Shown in pieces: positions 20,810 to 32,800 of a stretch of DNA of 64,000 nucleotides; within the stretch, counting starts at the first letter, position 1; each line of letters starts with the position of its first letter. Source of the stretch: Nectonema munidae (taxonomy: Eukaryota; Nematomorpha; Nectonematoida; Nectonematidae); assembly GCA_030549495.1 (NCBI GenBank), contig JAUIRK010000897.1, forward strand, positions 766,001 to 830,000, written 5' to 3'. Below the pieces are notes generated by a model. That model saw only the letters and a program-made list of their open reading frames with translations, was not told the origin of the DNA and made no database searches. The translations under genes were made by a program, and so were the position numbers.

Positions 20810-23800
20810 CTGAATGAAAAATAGCAAGAAAGAGTTATAAAAATAAATCAAGAAGCGTGCATATGCCGAGCAGGCAGGCAGGCCCGTAGCTAGAACTTTT
20901 CAATTGGGAGGGCTGGAAAATTTTTTGGCGGGGGCTAAATATTTTCACAAATTTTTTTTTGGTACTTATGGGTTATCTCTCCCCAATTCAATTTTTTTTT
21001 GTAAATTACTGAAAAAAATTTTAAAGTGGGAGGGAGATAACTAATAAGTACCAAAATTTTATATATAGTCTAAAAAATAAACCATTTTTTGAACCCTTTA
21101 TTGATATTGAAATATTTTAGGCTCTGAATCTGAGTGGGGGGGGGGAGGGGGGGGGGCTTAGCCCCCTCCTGCCCTTGCTGGCTACGGGTCTGCGAGCAGG
21201 TAATGTCAAATTTCATAAAGGGACAATATTTTTTTGTTAAAGGCAATAAAAAGGAAAAACAACTTAACAATATCAGTGTGAATTTTGGAAATAAAATTTA
21301 TATCTATAATATTCGCATAACAGGTATTTTCTTTTTGGAAAATAGAAAAAATGTTCCATGAAAACTTGTGGTGTAGAGTATAGTGTAAAATTAACACTGC
21401 GCATTTGTAAATAAAACATCATCATGTAAGACAATATTCATTTATATAACAAGAATATAATAAAAATATGCCTCGTGTTTGGAATGTTAAACTTAAGAGT
21501 GAAATAAAAAAATTAATTACAAAACTAAAAATATGGAATAATGAAATCAGGTTTTTGTGCTAGGCCAAGGATGGATAAGACTCAAATAAGTAGATATATT
21601 AAACACACTCGTTGTCATTTCAAATAACTCATTAAAAAAGTACTTAACTATAAATTAAAAAAATAGAACAAGAAATAAGTCAACATTTAAAGCAACTATT
21701 AGCAATATATTTATTTAGAATTATAAGCTGATAAAACGATAGGCAAGAAAATTAATTCATATTTCGGATACCAAAGTGATCATAATCACAGAGGAATAAA
21801 TAAAATAAATAGGTTGGGAAGTAAGCAAAGAAGAATACTCTATAAAGCAATTTCCACTCACTCATGTCCTCTAACTTTATTTGTTTTTTATCCATTTTGA
21901 CGCGGACATTTTGGGACAAAAACGATTGGCGCCTTTTTTAAATTAAAGTTTTAAAAACGAACTTCACATGTAATTCGACTATTTTTAGTTGTAAATTTGT
22001 ACAATGACAACATTTAAGAAATTTCTATACTCGTTTGTTTTTCTTTTTATACTTTGCTTTGATCCTTAAGACGATTAATTTATTATTTAGTTTGTTGATT
22101 AGTTAGTTAATTTCTCAGCACTGATTTTACTGGGCCATTTCGAAAAGCATAGTGTCCTTTGAGGAACGATGCGGCACCAATGTATCCGAAGAAATGAAAA
22201 TCAGCTGCTTTAAATATATAAAATTCGATTAAAAAGGAAAGCATACGATTATTCTTCAAAATTCTGGTCCTCAAAGGGTTAAAATCAAAAAATTGCCTGC
22301 GTCAGTTAAAACTAAGGATGATGTGAAATGCGCCGACACATTTTTACAAGTTGCTATTCGTAGTTTTCTCCTTTACTTACTTTCCACTATCTTTACTTTA
22401 TTTATTCCTCCTTTTTGATTATTAAGAGCACTTAGGCGTTCCAAATATTAACAGCCTTGATATGTACACCATTAAAGCGAATTCTTCTTTAGTGCATTAT
22501 CATCAATGCAACAAGACACCATTAAAAAAAAGGTAATTGATAAAATATAAAATCTATCTACCTAACAAAAAGTGTGTTAAAATTTCCATCTTGAAATTGG
22601 ATGGTGTTTGTAGGATTGGATACTTTCGAAGAAAGCCCATAGAAAATAACTATGACAGCAAGCAATAAAGAAGCAAATCGAGATAGGACGAAAATACAAT
22701 TCCACACTTTATATCTAAAATATACAGTATTAAATAAAAATGGATTGATCATCCTTTCTCCCAGAAAAAAGTGTTATTACTTATTCATTAACGAATAAAA
22801 AAACAACAAGAATCCAAATGGGGCTTCATCATTTCTCTTACTAAAAAGTAAAACGCGCAAGAAACACGTTTTATTTGAAAACAACTAGATTTCTGGCTGA
22901 CTAAAAGTATACAAGATATAATTGTTCACCAACAGTTCTACAAATTTCATGATTTTTAGAAACGCTTCTCACAAATTACATAAATTGAAAGTATATTTTA
23001 TATCAAAACATTTAAGCAAAGAACAATACAATTATAGTAGTTATCAGCTAGATTGAAGATTTTTGAAGTTTATATCATTTTAAATAAAAAAATATGAGCT
23101 GTCTTTTCTAAATAAAACAATAGATGAAATTTTATAACGATTGACATTAAAAAACGACAATTTGTAATGTCAAGCTTAGTTGAACGTAAATTTAAAACAA
23201 TATATAACGTTATAATAAATTTATTTTGAGCATGCATACATATAAAAAATATTCCGATGAAGAAAACTTTATGCAATAAATGCTCGTCTTTAAAAGTTTT
23301 AGAATGAAACATGCCACATTCCGGCTTCATTTTTTAATTTTATATAATACTACAACTACAGCTTTGTCAATTTGAAATAATATAGTTTGGTAAAAAAAAT
23401 TCAAAAATATCAACTTCGATAAATTTACCACTTAAAACGTATTTCATTTGAATAATTAGATTTAATATCACTGATATATAATAATGGTTAAAGGCACCGT
23501 GGGGGTTTCACCGAGAGACACAATTGCGCCCCTTGTATCGAATTATGAGGAAAGTAGGCTTGATGCAGGATCGAACCCAAGACCTTGAGTTATCGAAACC
23601 CAGTATCCAACCAACCTTACTCACGCTCCAAGAGACATTTTCTATATTAAAATTTATATGATATACTTTATGGATTATATTGCATGTGTTTGTGGTGAAC
23701 AAATAAATCACAAAACATTTTTGAGTTAAATATGATATCACTCTAGTAACAGGGTTGAACTTGATACTCACAGGTTCTACTAAAAAAAAAGGAATCGTAT

Positions 23801-26800
23801 TTTTTACAAAAAAACTATCGTATCTTGCGGTAATTTCGAAACGTAACGTACCATATACCACCACTTTGGTATCGTTCAAAATGGTACGCCTACTTGGAAC
23901 CCTAAATCCATAGTTAGCGGAATAACAATTTTCATAATTAGGCCCTCACATGCCCATTTGGCGCTCCAGACAAAAATGTAGTTCCGCCCCAGGGAGAAAT
24001 TTTTTTATGACGCTCCTTCTAACATACAGTAACTGATTTGTACAGTACCTTCGCTCAGTTGATTTTTCACCATTAGAAAATTTATAAATACTATTTTTAA
24101 AGAATAATCTTACAAAATAGATGATTTCAGATAATCAAAAAATTACATCAACATTTTTTAATTACACAGTCAAAATTCATCTCCATCAGATGCGATAACA
24201 ATTTTTAAGTTTCCCTCATTTCTAACAATCGAGGCATTTATGTCGTCCCAAGATTTATGGCTCCTCTGCCTTTTCCCTATGTGAGGTTCTTGTTCATAAC
24301 AGAGACCAGATATATAGAAATTGTTATTCAAAAAACACGATTGAAAAAGCATACTATAATTTCTCCGACTTTGGTGGCCAGATCTAATAAAATATTTAAG
24401 AAAAATTTTGATTCAAACAAAAACAGCAATATACATATGAGCACTATAAACGTTTTGTATTGATTTTAATTATAACATGCCCCGCTTTTGCATCTTACTT
24501 CTATATTATATCAAATCACAACAAAACCTAACGGGAGTAAGGTAAAAATTAATTCTACGTTTCTTTCCCAAAGGTGTGCCACTGAAATAAGGAAAATCTA
24601 CCAGAATGACTTTAATGATAGTAGAGAAAATGTTCAAATTAAAATAATACCCAATGTTTGTTAAAGGTTTCCTTTCAAAAACTTCAAAACATCTAATAGT
24701 ATGGAAAACACCTTGCTCGAAATATTGAATTGCTATCAAGAATAAACCTAGTCTGTTCAAGCTAAAAATGAAAGTATTAGCATACAAAAAGTACATATTA
24801 CAACAATATTAAAATACAAAATTATAATGACAATTTAGGATAATTCAGAAAGAGTAAAAAAGACGAAACGCTTTGAAAATAGAAACGATTATATAATTTA
24901 GTTAAAATCGAATTAGAGAAAACGTAATCTAGAGTTATTTACTTTTTGTGTGGATGATAGCATATGCCTAGATTATTTTACAATCGTGAACATTTTTCTA
25001 ATGCATTTACTGTTCATTGTGATAGCTTCGTCTATGAGAATGGTTTTCTACATCACAAGTGAGTTAAATTTTAATTTTCTCAAATTTGTTAAAGAATGTT
25101 AAATCTTAGAAAATATATATCAAAACAATTTTTGGAATAATAAAAAAAGTTAAAAAGAATTTTCATTCGGCAAAAGTTTTTTTAATATAAATTCATCCTT
25201 TTTTTCATTTCTCTCATACATAGATTAATAAAGTATATTTAAAGTATTTGATGCACATCTATTGATATATATGACATCAATATACAATTCTGCAATGTTA
25301 TATATAATTTAAAACTAGGTCGAAAAATCTTTGTCATTATATTGGAGATTTTTTTACGATGTCATTCGTTATGACAGGTAGATATATTTTTAAATGTCGC
25401 AGTTGCCTTTGCCATCTTCATACCTTTCTCCACTTAGCCCTTAACCCCATTCATTCTACATTTGAAGTTGAAACATTTGCACTTCTATCAACTGCATCTT
25501 TCAAAATCCGTATTTTGTTTTTTCGCTAGCAAAAAAACTGACTGATCTTTCGAAAAATTATAATTTCAATATCTTATGCTGTCCATCACACTCAGCAATC
25601 TATTAAAATTGTTATGTAGACATCTTAGCCAAACAAAGCCTACACCTTCCTCCACTTTTATCTGTCTCCATAAACCTCAATGTTTTCAATTCATACTCTA
25701 TCTCTAATATGTACCATAAATGAAACAAACAATCGCTCACCCCCTCTCGTTCACTCATAAGATGGCTAACAGGCTACTACCCGTGTAAAAATAATATTTC
25801 CATATACATCTAAGCGAAAATCCTATCTCCAACTCACCTACTTCTCTCCTCTCATACGTTGACTCTTTATAAATCATAATATTCTCTATCTCTCTGCATA
25901 AAACACTTGGTCGATTACAATCTCCTCTTTCTGACCTCAGACAAAACTATAAATATAGATAGATAAAACAATCCACAAACTTAAACCTATGCTCAATCCT
26001 TAAATTTTTAGACATCAACTCAATCACTTTTAACCAATCTCATCTTCACATATTGCTCTTACTCACCCTGAACATTCCTAAAGATCGCTGTCAAATCTTT
26101 TTCCCTTTTTACAAGCATATGTACGCATATCGAATTCATAAGTGCTTTGACATCTCACCTACCTACCTACCTACTTACCTGACTAAATTAATAGAAAAAT
26201 ATATATCTTTTTATTTTTAGATAGTAATTTTGTTTGTTTGTTTTTAAGTAATTATTTATACAATTAGTTAGTTAATTAGATTTTAGATTGAAAGAGTGGA
26301 AAATTTCTTAAGGGTGATGAGAATTCAAAAAGCCTGTAAAAAACAAAAATTTTAAATTAATACAATAATATTTTAGGCCAAATGTCCGGTCACGAACAGT
26401 TGGCATCTGTAACAGGGAAGGAGGGGCAGATCTCCTTCCCTCTCTCTTACGATTTTCGTAAGCAGGCTAGGAAATCTTAAAAAATATAATTAAATATTTC
26501 TTGCTCAAAAGTTAACCTTTATACTTTTCATTTTTCGAATGACAGACATTACGCTGAATTAATCTCATTTTCTATGGATTATGCTAAAGAGCTATAGAAT
26601 TTTTGTTCGAATTGGTATCGTGTATAATTGTAACAATTTATAAAATAAAAAAAGCATATTTTTAAACTCACACACGCCACTAAAATATATAGATTTCCTT
26701 ATGAAAAGATCTATTTCAGACACTTTTCTGTCTGATGCTATAGATATAAAAAGAATTTCTATCGGATTAGAGTGCGTACGTACATAGGTTAAGAAACCTT

Positions 26801-29800
26801 TGACTATATAACAGGATATATTAAATTCATGATCCAATTCAATTTTATAAATTCAATCAAAATTACTTCAAAAAATAGGCAAGAAAGATGATCACAATAT
26901 GAACTACGGGACCCAAGCAATAGTTGAAAAAAAATTCCTTAAAAAAAGCAAAGAGATTAAACAACAAAAAATATAATGTTAGAAAAACCTTTTTAATCTT
27001 CAAGAAATACAGCTCCATGAAATAGTGAGACCAAAACGAAAACTTAAATCAAATCAAAAAATAGATGAATAGATAAAAATTTTAAGCGTTCTTTAGATTT
27101 ATATAACACACTAAATTACAAACTATTTTAGGGTATGCGGTGCTAAGAACATTATTTCTTTAAAAAAAAGGCATTTTTTTAAATTACAGTCGCCTCAGTT
27201 GAATTTATTAAATTACTTTTGCTTTTTCATACAATCTAAGTGAGCGAGCCAATTTTTCTGTCGTGATTGTAATAAAAAAAAAATATCGCAACATTGTGCA
27301 CTTGGAAAACAATTCACACAACAGTTTATCTTCAGCTACGTCTAAGTTTGAAAATTTAGTTCTAAAAGTAGAAGTGCAAGCTTTCAAATATTCTATTATA
27401 CTGATATGGCAAAACCTGGATAGCTTAACCAACAGACACAACGTTTCACCAGTTCAACTTATGAAAGGCTTCTATGGAGGAGCAACTTTACCCCGATTGA
27501 AGATAGTGTCGAGAAAAGGTGAACAAAAAATGAGTATTGTAAAATGCCAAAGAATATTAAGGGAAAGTATAAAATGGCATTTGACGATTATCATACACGA
27601 ATACTAAAAATATAAATAAATAAATCGGGTTTACAGCTACTTTCCCAGCAAGCTAGGGCCTAGCCGGTGCTGAAACTATGAAAAGACACATAAAAAGACT
27701 AGCTAATTTTACATTTCCAAAATTCCCTATTTTATTCATCCCCCATTTTTATATTGGTCTACCTTTAGATTTACCCATAGTTTGCAGTTTGTACGCTATA
27801 TTAATTAACTCTTCAGGTGGTCTTCTGTTTACATGCCCAAACCACCTTAATCTTCGCCTCTCTATTAGTTATTTTTCATTGTTTAATTTGTCTTTCGAAT
27901 TAGATTCACAAATAGTCCTTAACATTCTCATCTGAGGTGTGCTTAGCCTATTTTCCTCAACTTCTTAAGGCCCAACTTTGACTACTGTATACTAAACTAG
28001 GTCTAATAGAACTTTTATAAATACAACCCTTTATGTTTAAAGAAAAAGTATTATCACATAGAAGACTACTTAAAGATTTAAATTTCTTCCAAGCTAGTTA
28101 ATTCCGCCAACGTCTCGTCCCAAGTCCAGAGTGGAAAAGGAGGAGGGTTTTGCGCCAGGAAGTGCATCCAGCATATAAAAATTCAGCCAAATTTTGCAAC
28201 TATGAATCGTACACGAACACTATCCAATATAAATGAAAGCAAAATGTTCACTCAATTTCATCAATTTAAGACAACCTCATCTTTTCCAAAAAGTAAAATA
28301 CTGTTTCTTCCCAAAAATATATTACAACCAGGTTATATTCATCCACCGAGCAAATCGGAAGGACAACAGAATGCATCTAGCCTAAGAAATGACTAAAAAA
28401 AATTTATTCAAATAAAGGCCTCATAAATAGGTGCCGTTTAAAAGCAAAGTTAAATGTTAGCATATTTTAATATGAAATAACATGGAAAAATGCAATGTTA
28501 AAAAGATTCCATAATTAATATAAAATTTGGGTGTATTCATCGATGTCTTTTAAAAATAAATTATAGTGAACGAGCGTGTGAAAATTATTTATTAATAAAA
28601 GATGCGCATTTCGAATCTACATTCTACATACATGACAAGGATGCAACAGAGAGCAATTATAAAAATAATTTAAATAGAAAAGGCAAGAATAAAATATAAT
28701 GAGATTCCTAATGGAAAGTATAACATATAAATTACCTGTAAAATGTAAAACAGTTTCGTAAAAATCGTCATTCGTGTATGGGGATACTCTCTCCATAATG
28801 AAGACAGCGAAAATATATATTCTTCCTAAATAAAATAAAAACTATTCAATAATGCAGATTAAAGGTGATTTTCTTTTTTATTTTTTACTAAAAAAACAAT
28901 TTGAAAATATTGAAGAGTAAAATGAGTTTTCAACCAAACCCCTACTCCCAAAAAATATTTTAAAGAGCTTTTTATCGAAAAGAATATCAAATTTCAAAAT
29001 ATAAGTGATATTAAAATATAAGCGATTATATCTTCTTTGCTAGGCTATCAAATAAGAGGATATACTTTTAAGAATAAAAATTTTCAGAAGAAACATAATT
29101 TTTATAATAAAGCGACACATTCATCGAAAGCAATAAAATTATTAAACAATTATTAGAGGATTGTAAAAATAAATATTATCTCAGTATCTATTAATTATAA
29201 GCGAACGCACGGATTTAGGGAGGGAAAGCTATAAACTGGTTGGATTGTTGAAGGTGTAACCGTAACCGTATATGGACATTTATCGATGAAACAGGGGCGC
29301 ATATTCTGGGTGAGATGTCTCCCACTCCTAAAGTGATTTCGAAAGGGGGGGGGGGGTTAAAAAGCATTTAGCTGCAACAATAATTTTGAAGTTCTTCAAT
29401 TTATTATCTTTATTATATCTGAATTTAATATCTTTCTTATAATTTTGCAATTTAATATCTTTTTTATATCATTAAATGACTTATTTGGCTTGTGAGTAAA
29501 TAAATAACTTTATTTGAACTCTATGCCTTTTCGCAGTCAAAATTAAAGTAATTATATAAAGCACCATTTTTAATGAACAAAAAAGGCATCAACTAAAAAT
29601 TGATTTAATAAACATTATGATTAATTTGATCTAATACTGCGCATCTCATAAAAACAAAAAAGTAGTTCGCTTTAAAAGGTTCAATTATATTTTGAATTAA
29701 AAAAAAAATATCTAAATAATTTAATGTCAAAGATACACTAATGGTTAAATATAACATACAAGTCTTTAAATATTTTTCCCAAAAATAATTTAAATATGAA

Positions 29801-32800
29801 TATGATAAGGCAAATTTTCACAAAAAATATAACACTGAAGTAAACTTAAAGACTCCGTTTATATCTAAATTGTAAATTTGACAGTAAAATACGGATCAAT
29901 TACAGAAAATGACGTTAAAACAATTTTGTGATCAATCGAGAATTGAGAAAAAAGACATACATTACTTTGAGAAAGAAAACAACAATTATAGTTATAAATT
30001 TTTTTTTAATTTCAATAAAATAATTAAAACTTGTAATACGAATATTAAGTAGGTAACATTCTGTCAGTTAAATGATACAATGCTACTTATCAAGTTGAGA
30101 TTTACAAAAATAATGAAAACTACTAAAAAGATGCATCCGATATTCATTAAGTACATAGAGCATTTTCTATCAATACAAAAAATATTTAAGACAAAAAAGA
30201 ATCGAATAAAATGAAGATATTGCGAAGAATTTTAAAGTTCGCCTTCAAAATATTGTCAGCGTTTGTACTGCTTAAAAAGACTAAACAAATAGTTAAAACT
30301 TCATTAAAAAATTCTTCTTTAGCAATATGAAAGAAATCGCAGAAAGTAAGAAAAGTTAAGGTTTACTTGATATATGATATATGAAGCAAAGAAGGAGAGC
30401 GCAAACAAGAAAAAAATAAGACCCAACGACTCCGCCAATTTAAAACTTCTTAACTTGGAAAAGGTTTTCTTATTGATTTTCTAAAACATCAATTGTGAAT
30501 ATGACAGTAAAGATTAAGGATGCAACAGATTAAGGAAATAGATAAGCTATTTCATAATTAAGGTAACTTTTTACTTAGTAAAACTAGAGGCGCACATTCA
30601 GAAGGGGTGGGGTTGAAATCGCTTTCGCCCTCTAATAGCTAGAGTATAAAACAGTTTCAGCTCTTAATCGTTTATTTTCATTGTTTCCTCCACTTTCGTA
30701 GCATCGACACCTTCATTATGTCAGAGGTATTTTTTTTTAAAATATAATTTCCAATAAAATTGATAGATTGAATGAAAATTTTTGGGATAAAATCATTAAA
30801 AAAATTTTTAGCCAATAAAACATGATAAGAATTTTAAGTTTTAACTAGCTAAATTTATCTTTAAAAATAAAAATAATATCTGTAGCATTGATAAAAAAAA
30901 CTACCCTAAAACAGCCGAAAACATGAATTCAGCGTTCGTAACCGCCATCCGTTTGATCACAAGTGCGTTAAAACAAAATTTCTTAATTAAGATACCTAAA
31001 CAAACCGAAATTTTGTTTACTTGTAAAACAAGTACTTTTAAATAGAAAAGGTTTCTTCGCTTATACCGATTATAACTAAATTATGAGTATTTTAAACATA
31101 CCATGTCGGCGCTTACATTAGGATTTATTTTGATTAATCAGTTGGCTAAACAGAAGCAATTTTTCAGCCAAAGGAATTTATTTAACTATTTTTTTAAAAG
31201 GCTTAATTTTGAATAATATGGTGAGGAACGTTTGTAGCGCGATATCGCTTATAACGTTTTGTTTGTTTCAAATATGTTTTGTGCACTGAAAAATATAGGA
31301 ACTGTGTTACTTTTACCAAACTATTACAGGAATACACATATAAGGCAAGTATATGTGTACCAAGGGCGCATATCGGGAGAGGAACAAAAAGGCCTTTCGC
31401 CCCGCTCCAATAATTTTGAATTATTTTAATTCTATATCTTTATTTATATTAAGACTTGTTTGGCTTGTGAGTAGTAGACTATCCATATCACTTTTCTTGT
31501 TTTAAGGCTAAATTTTTCAATTAATATTTAAAGTCTATTTTTTTTAATTAATTTCTGTTTCATTTGAATAATCGATCCTAATTTGAGTTATAGTTGATCA
31601 AAGGCAGTAATATAGTCAGGAATTTGAAAAGGCCCCACAAAATTTTTTAAGCGGGCAAGCTTTTTTTATAAGACAGTTAGAAAAGTTTACTCTATAATTT
31701 AAAGCTTAATCAAGGATTTTATTCCAGAATCTAAATTTATAGCATCTTTATTCATAAATATTAATTTTATTTAATATTTTAGTTTTTTTTAATCAAGATT
31801 GCCTTGAATAGTTCACAATGTTTTTACAAGTTGCATCAAATTTTTTGTTAACAAAACTTATAAATATGTAAATGATTGTAATCTTATTAATAAAATTTAT
31901 TTGTATTTTCTTATTAATAAAATTTATTTGTATTTAGATCGGCTATAACACATTAGGTACCGCTAATCGTTATTCCCGAGTACGTAAAACTAGTTAACCC
32001 GTTATCGACCAGAATAAGCAGACGATATCTAATGTAAAGCAGAAGAAAAAGCATTTATAAAAGCAGACGATTCATATTTTTGTAAAGTTGACTGTGGTCG
32101 ATAATAATCGGTTAACCGAAATTATTTTATTTTCGAAAAGCGGACAAACTAATGTAAATTTATCTTCAAATTATAAATAATGCAATTACATTAATTTCTC
32201 TTTTTGTGTTTGAAAAGCCTTCTCACACCTCCCTTTCTTTCGATCTTAAATATAAAGTTAGCGGCAAAATGTAATAAATTTTAAAAGGAGACTAATTATA
32301 TCAGATGATCTTCAAAAGTTGAACCCATTTTCAAGAGTGTCTTTGTTTAGATTGTGAAAGATAAGGAGTAAGGATGTTAATTAATTTTATTATATCATAT
32401 CCCATAATATTGCTAACCGATTTCAAAAAATGTGAATTTAAAGTCATGTCTTAAAAAAAGTTAAATTCTTTATTTATCGATCGAGGATCATCTAAGCAGA
32501 TTTTTTCATTTTGATTGTTCGAAGATAAATAAATATTTTTTGCTATATACAGTATAGATCCTTTATAACGCGGTAAGTAAGGTCAAAGTCCCAAACGAGG
32601 GTTATAAATAGTCCGCGTTTTAGTTGTGCTTATTTTAATTGTTCCATTTTAGTGCATTTAATAAGTTTAAGTTTTATTGGACTATATTAAAAAATGGGAG
32701 TCTGGATCTTCCTGCGATATAATGGACTGGGTTATAAAAGATCTATAATGTAATTGTTTATCAAATAAATTTTTTCTTCATCTTGAGATATAGTTGTAAC

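Noticed and set aside
24170-24352. A 60-codon minus-strand frame (YEQEPHIGKRQRSHKSWDD) as an extra TRAM exon
   Set aside because: The flanking TRAM exons already join in phase (GG+A), and nothing in TRAM matches this segment.
26592-26837. Minus-strand frame containing SDRKVSEIDLFIRKSIYF as a TRAM exon
   Set aside because: Considered for the KKxx loop, but exons 26989-27042 and 26867-26937 fill that position exactly with correct phases.
27263-27607. A 114-codon plus-strand frame as a host gene
   Set aside because: Its only recognisable part is the C-terminal block of a ZBED-type hAT transposase, and it lies inside a TRAM intron on the other strand.
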